This document shows positions 14,363 through 23,173 of a stretch of 64,000 nucleotides of DNA, one piece after another. The stretch spans positions 310,001-374,000 of the forward strand of contig NZ_FUYF01000001.1 in assembly GCF_900167555.1 (NCBI RefSeq), written 5' to 3'. The translations under genes and the position numbers were made by a program. The DNA is from Gemmiger formicilis (GTDB lineage: Bacteria > Bacillota > Clostridia > Oscillospirales > Ruminococcaceae). The notes under the pieces are model-generated. The model did not search any database. It saw only the letters and a list, made by a program, of their open reading frames with translations, and was not told where the DNA came from. Within the stretch, counting starts at the first letter, position 1; every line of letters begins with the position of its first letter.

Positions 14363-16294
14363 TTACTCCGCCACCAGCACCGTCACGCTCGTCGGGGCCA
14401 GCTCCAACGCATCCCGGAAACAGGGACCGAAGGGGGTCACACCGGCGTGGACGCCGTCGCTTACTTTGCGCCAGGTACCGGCGGGCAGGCTGGCCCACTG
14501 GCGGGTGCGCTCGGGGTTGTAGTAGACGGCCAGCTGACCCGCCGTGGCCGTGCCGTCGTTCTCCGGCACAAAGCCGATGAGCCAGCCCGGCAGCGCCAGA
14601 ATAAACGGCTCCGGCTCCCCTGCCGCGCCGCTCAGCCGCGGATAGGCGCGGCGGATGGCCAGCATGCCGCGGTAAAACGCCGTCAGCGCGGCAAACTCCG
14701 GGCGGTGGGCGCGGGTCCAGTCCAGCCGGTTCGTGGCCAGCGGCCCCTTGTAGCTGTTGTGGTCGCCGTACTTGGTGCGGCCCCACTCCTCGCCCGCCTG
14801 CATAAAGGGCAGACCCTGGCAGGTCAGGTAGATGCCCGCCGTCATGCGGTTCTGTGCCAGCAAATCGGCGTCGGGGCAGTCGTAATCGCCGCGGCGGCCC
14901 ACGGCGGCCAGTTTGTCCCAGAGCGTGTAGTTGTCATGGGCGGAGACGTACTGCACGACCTGCCCGGCGCGCTTGGGCCGGAAGCCGTGTGCGCCGCTGC
15001 GCCACGCACTGATCGAGTGCAGCACATCGTAGCCATGCTGCGGTGCGCCGTTGACATAGCCCGCGTTGGCCGCGTCAAAGACGTTGCCCTTGATGCAGTC
15101 CCGCGTGTCATCGCAGAAAAATCCGATGCGTTCATGCAGCGCGTCGAGGGCGCGCTTGTCGGCGGGGCGTGCGCCGCCTTCAAGGTTCGTGCCGCCGCCC
15201 ATCCAGGGCTCGCCGTACAGTAAAATGCTCTCGCCGCCGGGCAGACTGTCCAGCGCGGCGCGGATGGCGTTCATCGTGTCCACGTCTTCCAGCGCCATCA
15301 GGTCAAAGCGGAAACCGTCGATGTGGTAGGCTGTGGCCCAGTACAGCACCGACTCGACCACGTATTTGCGCACCATCGGGCGCTCGCTGGCCAGGTCACA
15401 GCCGCAGCCGGAGCCGTTGGTCATCATGCCGTTGGGCCAGCGGCGGTTCCAGTAGCCGGGCACGGTGCGCTCCAGATTGCTCTCGCCGTGGTAGGTGTGG
15501 TTGTAGACGACGTCCATCACGACGCCCAGCCCCGCGCGGTGCAGCGCGGCGACCATGGCGCGGCACTCCTTGACGCGCACCTCGCCGTGGAACGGGTCGG
15601 TGGCAAAGCTGCCCTCGGGCACGTTGTAGTTCTGCGGGTCGTAGCCCCAGTTGTAGCCGCCGTCGGGGCGAGACTCGTCCACCGTGGCGTAGTCGTAGAT
15701 GGGCTGTAATTGCACATGGCTGATGCCCAGATTTTTCAGATAGTTCAGGCAGGTCGGGTGTTCGCCGTCGTTGTCCAGCGTGGTGTCATCGGGCGTGAAG
15801 CCCATGAACTTGCCGCGCCACTCCGGGCGCACACCGCTGTGCCCGTCAGCGGAAAAGTCCGCCACATGCACCTCCCACACGCTGCGGGCGTGGGCCGGGA
15901 TGTCGGGGCGCCGGTCCTGCTCCCAGCCGTCGGGGGCGGCCTGTGTCAGGTCCACCACCATGCCGCGGGTGCCGTTGGCCCCGGCGCTGCGGGCGTAGGG
16001 GTCCACGACCTCATGCACGCGGCCATCCGGGAAGTAGATGCGGTAGATGTAATACGTCCCGTGCAGGTTGCCGGGCAGCACAATGGCCCAGACGCCGCCA
16101 TCGCCGCGGCGCATTTCGTGTACGCCCAGCTCTTTCGCGCCCGGCTCGGCGTCGGTGCCGGTGGCATACAGGCAGACCACGACCCCGCAGGCAGTGGGAG
16201 CCCACAGCTTGAAGGTGGTTTCCTCCGCCGTTGGATTTGCGCCGAGGTCGCTGCCGTGGTAATAGGGCAGCTCACAGGCCTGATGCCAGTTCAT
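14363..16294 (-). CDS. pulA: Type I pullulanase / glycogen debranching enzyme (GH13)
   Basis: A 643-residue enzyme that hydrolyses alpha-1,6 branch points. Residues ~20-115 form a CBM48-type N-terminal domain. The pullulanase signature YNWGYDP is at 214-220, followed by the GH13 regions: DVVYNH (261-266), GFRFD with nucleophile Asp331, YGEPW with acid/base Glu362, and SAHDN with Asp454. There is no signal peptide or surface anchor, so it should act in the cytosol on glycogen. Start ATG 16294 follows TAAGGAG. It sits next to glycogen phosphorylase on the same strand, but a terminator and a promoter separate them, so they are separate transcripts of one pathway. Confidence 0.94.
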   Translation of the reverse strand: MNWHQACELPYYHGSDLGANPTAEETTFKLWAPTACGVVVCLYATGTDAEPGAKELGVHEMRRGDGGVWAIVLPGNLHGTYYIYRIYFPDGRVHEVVDPYARSAGANGTRGMVVDLTQAAPDGWEQDRRPDIPAHARSVWEVHVADFSADGHSGVRPEWRGKFMGFTPDDTTLDNDGEHPTCLNYLKNLGISHVQLQPIYDYATVDESRPDGGYNWGYDPQNYNVPEGSFATDPFHGEVRVKECRAMVAALHRAGLGVVMDVVYNHTYHGESNLERTVPGYWNRRWPNGMMTNGSGCGCDLASERPMVRKYVVESVLYWATAYHIDGFRFDLMALEDVDTMNAIRAALDSLPGGESILLYGEPWMGGGTNLEGGARPADKRALDALHERIGFFCDDTRDCIKGNVFDAANAGYVNGAPQHGYDVLHSISAWRSGAHGFRPKRAGQVVQYVSAHDNYTLWDKLAAVGRRGDYDCPDADLLAQNRMTAGIYLTCQGLPFMQAGEEWGRTKYGDHNSYKGPLATNRLDWTRAHRPEFAALTAFYRGMLAIRRAYPRLSGAAGEPEPFILALPGWLIGFVPENDGTATAGQLAVYYNPERTRQWASLPAGTWRKVSDGVHAGVTPFGPCFRDALELAPTSVTVLVAE

Positions 16295-16326
16295 GAGTGA
16301 TCGCTCCTTACAAATAGTCTGCATTT

Positions 16327-16355
16327 ATTGTAGCAGGTAGAGCGACAGTTTGCAA
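16327..16355 (-). promoter_or_regulatory. pulA promoter
   Basis: Minus strand: TTGCAA (16350-16355), 17-bp spacer, TACAAT (16327-16332). Confidence 0.65.
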
Positions 16356-16421
16356 GGGAAACGTTTCAACGCCCAGCGGAGACCTCTGCATCCGGTATCC
16401 CATGTAAAGAAGCCATACACA

Positions 16422-16454
16422 AGCAAAAATCCCCTGCCCGTGCGGACAGGGGAT
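16422..16454 (-). terminator. Terminator after glgP
   Basis: Minus-strand ATCCCCTG / CAGGGGAT hairpin followed by TTTTTGCTT. Confidence 0.85.
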
Positions 16455-16475
16455 GCAGTTGCTTATAGAGGTGGA

Positions 16476-18737
16476 TCACTCGCCCAGATGCCAGATGTCC
16501 TTGTTGTACTCGGCAATCGTGCGGTCACTGCTGAACAGGCCGGCCTTGGCAATGTTGATGACGCACTTCTTGCGCCAGCCCAGCGGGTCGCAGGCGTAGT
16601 CGCTCAGGGCCTGACCCTTGCGCACCACATAGGCGTTGAAGTCGGGCAGCGTCTGGAACCAGTCCTTCCAGACCAGCTCGTCGTGCAGGCGGCGCAGGTT
16701 TTCCGCATGCCCGGCGGCCAGCATCTCCGGCCCGACGAGGAAATCGACGGCGCGGCGGATGTTGGGGTCACCCTCCACCCACTGGCTGGCCTGATAGTCG
16801 CCCATCTCATAGCGGTGGATGACCTGGTCGGACGTCTGGCCGAAGATATAGATGTTCTCATCGCCGACCTGCTGACAGATCTCGACGTTCGCACCGTCCA
16901 TCGTGCCCAGCGTCAGCGCACCGTTGAGCATGAACTTCATGTTGCCGGTGCCGGACGCCTCCTTGGAGGCCAGCGAGATCTGCTCCGACAGGTCGCAGGC
17001 GGGGATGAGCTTCTCAGCGGCGGTGACGTTGTAGTTTTCCACAAAGACAACTTGCAGATACTTCGACACGACCGGGTCCGCCGCAATGACCTTAGACAGG
17101 GTCAGCAGGGCGTGGATGATGTCCTTGGCAATCGTGTACGCCGGGGCGGCCTTGGCACCGAAGATGCTGACCAGCGGCGTGGCGGGCAGATGCCCGGCCT
17201 TGATCTCATGATACTGGTGGATCAGGTAGAGCAGGTTCAGCTGCTGGCGCTTGTACTCATGCAGGCGCTTGGACTGGATGTCGAACATGGCATCCGGGTC
17301 AACGGTGATGCCCTGCGTGCGGTGCAGCCAGTCGGCCAGAGCGCGCTTGTTCTGCGCCTTGACGGCGGAGAACTGCTGCAAAATATCGACATTTTCCGTG
17401 TAGGGCAGCAGTTTTTCAAGCTCGGTGGCGTCCTTGCGGAAGCCGGAACCGATGAGCTTTTCGATCTCGGCGGTCAGTGCCGGGTCGCACTCCAGCAGCC
17501 AGCGGCGGAAGGTGATGCCGTTGGTCTTGTTGTTGAATTTTTCGGGGTAGAGCTGGTAAAAGCCGTGCAGCTCGCTGTTTTTCAGGATTTCGGTGTGCAG
17601 ATAGGCAACGCCGTTCGTCGAGTGGGTGAAGTGGATGTCCATGTGGGCCATGTGAACGCGGTCGTCCCCGTCGATGATGGCCAGACTCTCGTCGGTGGTG
17701 CGGGTGCGGGCCAGCGTGTCGAGCTTTTCAATGATGGGCATGAGCTGCGGCACGACGGCGTCCAGATAGGTGCGGGGCCACTTTTCGAGCGCCTCGGCCA
17801 GAATGGTGTGGTTCGTGTAGGCACAGGTCTTTGTGACGATCTCGACGGCCTCGTCAAAGTCGATGCCCTTCTCCCCCAGCAGGCGGATCAGCTCGGGGAT
17901 AACCATGCTGGGGTGGGTGTCGTTGATCTGGATGGCGGCGTAGTCGGCCAGATCGTGGTAATCACAGCCGCGGGCGGCACACTCGGCCAGAATCAGCTGG
18001 GCCCCGGCGGAAACCATCAGGTACTGCTGGTAGACGCGCAGACGGCGTCCGGCCTCGTCGGAGTCATCGGGATACAGGAAAAGCGTCAGGTTTTTGTCGA
18101 TGTCGGTCTTGTCGAACGTGATGCCGTCGTGGACGATGCTCTCATCAATGGTGTCGAGATCGAACAGATTCAGCGTGTTCGTGCGGCCCTCGTAGCCCGT
18201 GACGGCCAGCTTGTACAGACGGGCGTTGTAGGTCTTGCCGGCCAGCTCGACGGGATAGACCGTATCCGTTTTTTCCGCCCAGGAGTGGGCGGTCAGCCAC
18301 GGGTCGGGCAGCTCGTTCTGGACGCCGTCCTTGAAGGACTGGTGGAACAGGCCGAAGTGATACCGCAGGCCGACACCGTCGCCGGGCAGGTTCAGCGTGG
18401 CGAGGGAGTCAAGGAAACAGGCGGCCAGACGGCCCAGCCCGCCGTTGCCAAGGCTTGGCTCCGGCTCGACCTCCTCAATATCGGACAGATTTTTCCCGGC
18501 AGCGGCCAGCGCGGCGCGGGTGTCGTCGTACAGCCCTAAATTGATAAGGTTGTTGGACAGCAGCTTGCCGATCAGAAACTCGGCGCTGATATAGTAGAGC
18601 TTGCGGCCCGTGACGGGACGGACGCGGGCGGCGCTCTGTTCGCGGACGATGTCCAGCAGGGCCAGATAGATTTCCTGATCCGTGCAGGCGGTCAGGGGCT
18701 TGTTGGTTCTGGCTTCCATCGCAGCAGTCATATTCAT
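16476..18737 (-). CDS. glgP: Glycogen / alpha-glucan phosphorylase
   Basis: A 753-residue GT35 enzyme releasing glucose-1-phosphate from glycogen. The PLP site is the highly conserved [15 protein letters not shown] segment with Lys601. Other family blocks are [31 protein letters not shown] and the RIHEYKRQ-type segment [13 protein letters not shown]. It is slightly shorter than typical bacterial phosphorylases (~790-830), mainly at the N-terminus. The start ATG 18737 is preceded by GGAGGG; the longer open frame upstream runs through the divergent promoter and is rejected. With pulA it makes a complete route for cytosolic glycogen breakdown. Confidence 0.95.
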   Translation of the reverse strand: MNMTAAMEARTNKPLTACTDQEIYLALLDIVREQSAARVRPVTGRKLYYISAEFLIGKLLSNNLINLGLYDDTRAALAAAGKNLSDIEEVEPEPSLGNGGLGRLAACFLDSLATLNLPGDGVGLRYHFGLFHQSFKDGVQNELPDPWLTAHSWAEKTDTVYPVELAGKTYNARLYKLAVTGYEGRTNTLNLFDLDTIDESIVHDGITFDKTDIDKNLTLFLYPDDSDEAGRRLRVYQQYLMVSAGAQLILAECAARGCDYHDLADYAAIQINDTHPSMVIPELIRLLGEKGIDFDEAVEIVTKTCAYTNHTILAEALEKWPRTYLDAVVPQLMPIIEKLDTLARTRTTDESLAIIDGDDRVHMAHMDIHFTHSTNGVAYLHTEILKNSELHGFYQLYPEKFNNKTNGITFRRWLLECDPALTAEIEKLIGSGFRKDATELEKLLPYTENVDILQQFSAVKAQNKRALADWLHRTQGITVDPDAMFDIQSKRLHEYKRQQLNLLYLIHQYHEIKAGHLPATPLVSIFGAKAAPAYTIAKDIIHALLTLSKVIAADPVVSKYLQVVFVENYNVTAAEKLIPACDLSEQISLASKEASGTGNMKFMLNGALTLGTMDGANVEICQQVGDENIYIFGQTSDQVIHRYEMGDYQASQWVEGDPNIRRAVDFLVGPEMLAAGHAENLRRLHDELVWKDWFQTLPDFNAYVVRKGQALSDYACDPLGWRKKCVINIAKAGLFSSDRTIAEYNKDIWHLGE

Positions 18738-18810
18738 AAGAGGTTCCCTCCATTCGTGTATGGGCTTCTTGGGTACAACTTGGTTATACCACACAAAACG
18801 TGCATCTGAC

Positions 18811-18840
18811 TTGCAAAATACCCGCAACTTATGGTACAAT
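18811..18840 (+). promoter_or_regulatory. araC-type regulator promoter
   Basis: TTGCAA (18811-18816), 18-bp spacer, TACAAT (18835-18840), in the 124-bp gap shared with divergent glgP. For glgP only a TATAAC-like -10 (18783-18788 on the minus strand) is visible. Confidence 0.55.
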
Positions 18841-18861
18841 ACTATCATGCGAGGTGAAAAT

Positions 18862-19722
18862 ATGGCGAAACAAGAGCGTTTACGCGAAGCAAAGCAACAC
18901 GGGGCCGCGTGGTTCCCGTTCAACATCTACCCGTGCACGATCCCGAAGGACTTCCCGCAGGTGGCACTGCACTGGCAAGACAGTATGGAGCTGGTCTTTG
19001 TCAAAAAAGGGCGCGGCATCGTGCAGGCCGGGCTGACGACCTACACGGCACAGGCGGGCGACATTTACGTGTTTGCCCCCGGCGTGCTGCACGCCCTGCG
19101 CCAGCTGCACGGTGAGGCAATGGAATATGAGAACATCATCTTTGAGCTGGAGCTGCTGGGCGGCGCCGGTGACATCTGTGCAGAGAAGTACCTGCTGCCG
19201 CTGCAGAGCGGACGTCTGGCTCTGCCCATGCGCCTTGGCCCGGAAGACTGGGGCTACAACTGGGCGGTGCGGTGCCTGCACGCGGCGGAGGAATTCAACA
19301 AGATCAAAGACGTGGGGTATGAACTCTGTATAAAGGGCGAGCTGCTGCTGTTTCTGGCGGCGCTGGTGGGCCGCGCCGGAGACCTGCCCCCTGCCGATAC
19401 CCCCGATACCCGGCGGCTGAAAACCGTGGTGCAGCTTGTGAATGAGGGCTACGCGGGGGCGCTGCATGTGACCGACGCAGCGGCGGCCTGCGGATGCAGC
19501 CCCAGCCATTTTATGCGCTGGTTCAAGAAAATGACCGGCCAGGGCTTTACCGAATACCTGAACGAGCAACGCCTGAACGCCGCCGCCGATGCCCTGCGCA
19601 GCGGCAGCGACACCGTGCTGGCGATTGCGGAGCAATGCGGGTTTGAGAATTTGTCCTACTTCAACCGTCTGTTCAAAAAGCGGTACGGGATGACGCCGCG
19701 GGAATACAGGGGGAGAAAATAA
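18862..19722 (+). CDS. AraC-family transcriptional regulator
   Basis: A 286-residue regulator. The N-terminal ~150 residues form a cupin-like sensing domain ([35 protein letters not shown]). The last ~100 residues form the two helix-turn-helix AraC domain ([20 protein letters not shown] and [20 protein letters not shown], ending [13 protein letters not shown]). The ATG at 18862 has GAGGTG seven bases upstream and is preferred to ATG 18847. It is divergent from glgP and may control it or other carbohydrate genes; the effector, probably a sugar, is not predictable. Confidence 0.88.
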   Translation: MAKQERLREAKQHGAAWFPFNIYPCTIPKDFPQVALHWQDSMELVFVKKGRGIVQAGLTTYTAQAGDIYVFAPGVLHALRQLHGEAMEYENIIFELELLGGAGDICAEKYLLPLQSGRLALPMRLGPEDWGYNWAVRCLHAAEEFNKIKDVGYELCIKGELLLFLAALVGRAGDLPPADTPDTRRLKTVVQLVNEGYAGALHVTDAAAACGCSPSHFMRWFKKMTGQGFTEYLNEQRLNAAADALRSGSDTVLAIAEQCGFENLSYFNRLFKKRYGMTPREYRGRK

Positions 19723-19725
19723 AAA

Positions 19726-19864
19726 AGCCTTCCCCCGAGGGGGAAGGTGGCCCGAAGGGCCGGATGAGGGGCGAGTCTGCGGCGAAATCCCGTGAACGGG
19801 TGGCTGCGGAAGCTTTGCCCTCATCCGTCCGCTTCGCGGACAGCTTCCCCCGAGGGGGAAGCCT
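19726..19864. repeat. Family C palindromic repeat, copy 1
   Basis: Bounded by CCTTCCCCCGAGGGGGAAGG and GCTTCCCCCGAGGGGGAAGC, with internal GGCCCGAAGGGCC and GTCCGCTTCGCGGAC hairpins. About 139 bp. It follows the AraC gene directly and its first hairpin may terminate that gene. Confidence 0.8.
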
Positions 19865-19868
19865 GAAA

Positions 19869-20594
19869 TTATGCCTTTTTGCTGTAATCCCGTGCGCCGT
19901 AAATCGCCGTGCCGACACGGACGATGGTCGCGCCCTCGGCGATGGCGGCGGCGTAGTCGTGGCTCATGCCCATGGACAGAATGTCCATCTGTGCCCGGTC
20001 ATAGTGCCGGGCGTCGGCTCTGGCCAAAAGCTCCCGCATCTGTGCAAAAAAGCGGCGGGTCTCGGTGTCGTCGGCGTCGGCGGGCGGGATCGCCATCAGG
20101 CCGCGCAGACGGATGTGCTCCCTGGCGGCGGCAGCCTCCAAAAGCGGGAACAGGCTGTCGGCGTCCACGCCGCTCTTGCTGGCCTCCTCGCCGATGTTGA
20201 TCTCGACGAGGATGTCCTGCACCAGCCCCAGACGGGCCGCGGCGGCATCAATCTTATCCAAAAGGCGCGTGCTGTCCACGCTCTGGATCAGCGCGGCGCG
20301 GCCTACGACCTTGTTGACCTTGTTCGTCTGTAAATGCCCGATGAAGTGCCCGGGCTTGCCGTTGTAGGCGTTCGCGTCGGTCTTTTCGACCAGCTCCTGC
20401 ACATGGTTTTCACCGAACAGGTCAATGGGCAGGCCGGCGCTGTAGCGCACCTCCTCCACCGTGCGGGTCTTGCAGGCGGCGCAAAGGCGCACCTCTGCCG
20501 GGTCGCGGCCTGCGGCCTTGGCGGCAGCGGCCATCGTCTCACGGATCTTCGCGACGGCCTCGGCCATCTGCTGCTTCTGGGCTTCGGGAATCAT
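19869..20594 (-). CDS. YggS / PLPBP family PLP-binding protein
   Basis: A 241-residue PLP-binding protein with an alanine-racemase-like barrel fold and no known enzymatic activity; the family maintains vitamin B6 and amino-acid homeostasis. The PLP Lys is in CAACKTR near residue 42. Other family blocks are LFGENHVQELVEK, HFIGHLQTNK and LSMGMSHDYAAAIAEGATIVRVGTAIYG, the last forming the phosphate-binding region. The start overlaps the end of the preceding ywlG-like gene by 4 bp (ATGA), so the two are translationally coupled. Confidence 0.93.
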   Translation of the reverse strand: MIPEAQKQQMAEAVAKIRETMAAAAKAAGRDPAEVRLCAACKTRTVEEVRYSAGLPIDLFGENHVQELVEKTDANAYNGKPGHFIGHLQTNKVNKVVGRAALIQSVDSTRLLDKIDAAAARLGLVQDILVEINIGEEASKSGVDADSLFPLLEAAAAREHIRLRGLMAIPPADADDTETRRFFAQMRELLARADARHYDRAQMDILSMGMSHDYAAAIAEGATIVRVGTAIYGARDYSKKA

Positions 20595-21148
20595 CGCACT
20601 TCCTCCTGACTGTAAACGGCGCGGGAACCGCCGATGAACGGCGGACGGGTGCGGGCGCAGAGCAGAATTGCCTGCCCGATGTGGTCCATCGACAAGCGCA
20701 CCGGCACAGCCACGCGGCGCAGGTGCATACCGATCAGCGTACCGCCGATGTCCATGCCCGCGGCGGCCCTGACCTCCTCCACAAGGACGGGGTCGTTAAA
20801 GCGCTGCCAGCAGTTCGTGGCCCAGCTGCCGCCCGCGTGGGGCTGCGGAATGGCCGAGACGATCTGATAGCCGTTGGCTTTCGCGGCCTCGCGCTCAATG
20901 ACGATAGAACGGTTCAGATGCTCACAGCACTGGGCGGCCAGATAGACGCCCTGCTCCTGCAATGGCGGCAGCACGCCCGCCAGCACGGCAGCGGCAGCCT
21001 CCATGCTGGAATCCTTGCCGATGCGCCCGCCCATGATCTCGCTGCTGGAGCAGCCGACCACAAAAATATCCCCGGTCTCGAGATGCGCAGCCTGCAGCAG
21101 TTCTTCCGTAGCCTGCCGCGCCTGCGCCGTAAGTTTTGCATAATCCAC
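20591..21148 (-). CDS. UPF0340 / TIGR01440 family protein (YwlG-like)
   Basis: A 185-residue soluble protein of unknown function. Family features are VGCSSSEIMGGRIG near residue 33, QCCEHLNRSIVIE, PHAGGSWAT and the C-terminal HIGQAILLCARTRPPFIGGSR. It begins with GTG at 21148 behind AAAGGGGG. An extended -10 box (TGCTATAAT, minus strand, 21172-21177) lies just upstream. Pairing with the YggS gene is by 4-bp overlap. I do not know a function for this family. Confidence 0.85.
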   Translation of the reverse strand: MDYAKLTAQARQATEELLQAAHLETGDIFVVGCSSSEIMGGRIGKDSSMEAAAAVLAGVLPPLQEQGVYLAAQCCEHLNRSIVIEREAAKANGYQIVSAIPQPHAGGSWATNCWQRFNDPVLVEEVRAAAGMDIGGTLIGMHLRRVAVPVRLSMDHIGQAILLCARTRPPFIGGSRAVYSQEEVR

Positions 21149-21199
21149 AGGTAATGCCCCCTTTGGTTACTATTATAGCAGGGGTGTCAATAAAAGAAA

Positions 21200-21338
21200 A
21201 GCCTTCCCCCGCGGGGGAAGGTGGCCCGCAGGGTCGGATGAGGGCGACCCTGCGGATACTGCTCATAAATGGGTGGCTGCGGGAGCTTTGCCCTCATCAG
21301 TCCGCTTCGCGGACAGCTTCCCCCGCGGGGGAAGCCTT
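21200..21338. repeat. Family C palindromic repeat, copy 2
   Basis: Same architecture and length as 19726-19864: CCTTCCCCCGCGGGGGAAGG at the left, GCTTCCCCCGCGGGGGAAGC at the right. The outer hairpins carry matched base changes (CGAG to CGCG), so pairing is preserved. Confidence 0.8.
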
Positions 21339-21360
21339 AGAACCAACCTGCGTCAATTTG

Positions 21361-23172
21361 TCAAGCCGTCACATCCTCAAACTGACTGTTGTACAAATCG
21401 GCATAGAACCCGCCGGCTTCGATCAGCTCGTCGTGGGTGCCCTGCTCGACAATGTCGCCCTCGCGCATGACCAGGATCAAATCGGCATCGCGGATGGTGG
21501 ACAGGCGGTGCGCAATGACGAAGCTCGTGCGGCCCTGCATCAGGCGGTCCATAGCCGTCTGGATGCGCTGCTCGGTGCGGGTGTCAACGCTCGATGTCGC
21601 CTCATCGAGGATCAGGATGCGGTTGTCCGCCAAAATCGTGCGGGCAATCGTCAAAAGCTGCTTCTGGCCCTGGCTGACGTTGGAGGCGTCTTCGTTCAGC
21701 TCCATCTGGTAGCCGCCGGGCAGCGTGCGGATAAAGTGGTCGGCGTTTGCAGCCTTCGCGGCGGCAATGACCTCCTCGTCCGTGGCATCCAGACGGCCAT
21801 AGCGGATGTTCTCCATGATCGTGCCCTTGAACAGCCAGGTATCCTGCAGCACCATCCCGAAGCCCTCGCGCAGGTCGCTGCGGTCAAAGTCCCTGACGTT
21901 GTGGCCGTTCAGCAAAATTTCGCCGGAATCCACATCATAGAACCGCATGAGCAGCTTGACCATTGTGGTCTTGCCCGCGCCGGTGGGGCCGACGATGGCG
22001 ACCTTCTGGCCGGGCTTGACATTGCAGCTGAAATTGTGGATGACGGTCTTTTCCGGCGTGTAGCCGAACTTTACATGGTCAAATGTGACCTGACCGTCGA
22101 TGCAGGCGGGGTCGGCGCGGCGGGCGGGGTCGGCCAGCTGGTCCTCCTCGGGCTCGTTCAAAAATTCAAAGACGCGCTCGGCGGCGGCGGTCATGCTTTG
22201 CAGCATGTTGGACACCTGCGCCAGCTGCTGGATAGGCTGGGTGAAGTTCTTGACGTACTGGATGAACGCCTGAATATCGCCGATGGTGATGGCGCCCGCT
22301 GCGGCAAAAATGCTGCCGACGATGGCAACGGCCACATAGCCCAGGTTGCCCACAAAGTTCATGATGGGCTGCATCAGGCCGGACAAAAACTGCGATTTCC
22401 ACGCGGATTCGTACAGCTTATCGTTTGCGGCGTTGAAGTCGTCCAGCACGGCGGCCTCGCGGTTGAACGCCTTGATGACGTTGTGGCCGGAGTAGACCTC
22501 CTCGACCTGACCGTTGACAACGCCCAGTGTCGCCTGCTGCGCCTTGAAATACTTCTGGCTGAACTTGACGACCACCAGCACCAGCGCCAGCGAGACCGGC
22601 AGGATCAGTAGGGCGATCAGCGTCATTTTAGGGCTGATGGACAGCATCATGATGAGCACGCCGACCATCGTCGCAACGCTGGTGATCAGCTGGGTCACGC
22701 TCTGGTTCAGGCTCTGGCCCAGCGTATCCACGTCGTTTGTAATGCGGGACAGCACCTCGCCGACGGTGCGCTTTTCAAAGTAGGCCAGCGGCAGGCGGTT
22801 GATCTTTTTGCTGATCTGGTCGCGGAAGTCGTAGCAGACCTTCTGCGACAGGCCGGACATGAGCCAGCCCTGAATGAAGCTGAACGCCGCGGACAGCAGG
22901 TACATGCCCAGCAGGAACAGCAGCACCTTGCCGATGTAGGCAAAGTCGATGCCGCCCACGCCGCGCAGCTTGGCGATCCAGCCGGTGGCCAGCGCCGTGG
23001 TGGCCTTGGCCAGGATCTTCGGCCCTGCAATGTTGAAAATGGTTGACAGAACAGCAAAAACAATGACGACGACCAGCGACAGCTTATACTTGCTCATGGC
23101 GGCCAGCAGCTGGCGCAGCGTGCCCTTGAAGTCCTTGGCGCGCTCCGTCGTCATGCGTCCGGGTCTTGGCAT
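21361..23172 (-). CDS. Heterodimeric ABC exporter subunit with canonical ATPase site
   Basis: A 603-residue half-transporter: six-helix membrane domain to about residue 330, then an ATPase domain with Walker A GPTGAGKTT, Walker B ILILDEATSSVD and an H-loop VIAHRLSTI. The signature is degenerate (NVSQGQKQLLTIA instead of LSGGQ). The partner has the reverse pattern, typical of TM287/288 or LmrCD-type exporters with one active and one degenerate site. I start it at ATG 23172, after GGAGGGTGAG; a GTG at 23181 has no room for a ribosome site. Likely exports drugs or amphipathic compounds; substrate unknown. Confidence 0.88.
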   Translation of the reverse strand: MPRPGRMTTERAKDFKGTLRQLLAAMSKYKLSLVVVIVFAVLSTIFNIAGPKILAKATTALATGWIAKLRGVGGIDFAYIGKVLLFLLGMYLLSAAFSFIQGWLMSGLSQKVCYDFRDQISKKINRLPLAYFEKRTVGEVLSRITNDVDTLGQSLNQSVTQLITSVATMVGVLIMMLSISPKMTLIALLILPVSLALVLVVVKFSQKYFKAQQATLGVVNGQVEEVYSGHNVIKAFNREAAVLDDFNAANDKLYESAWKSQFLSGLMQPIMNFVGNLGYVAVAIVGSIFAAAGAITIGDIQAFIQYVKNFTQPIQQLAQVSNMLQSMTAAAERVFEFLNEPEEDQLADPARRADPACIDGQVTFDHVKFGYTPEKTVIHNFSCNVKPGQKVAIVGPTGAGKTTMVKLLMRFYDVDSGEILLNGHNVRDFDRSDLREGFGMVLQDTWLFKGTIMENIRYGRLDATDEEVIAAAKAANADHFIRTLPGGYQMELNEDASNVSQGQKQLLTIARTILADNRILILDEATSSVDTRTEQRIQTAMDRLMQGRTSFVIAHRLSTIRDADLILVMREGDIVEQGTHDELIEAGGFYADLYNSQFEDVTA

Positions 23173-23173
23173 A

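Noticed and set aside
16350-18539. 729-codon open frame opposite glgP
   Set aside because: Antisense shadow with repetitive Val/Gly/Gln/Leu-rich composition; no motif and no ribosome site.
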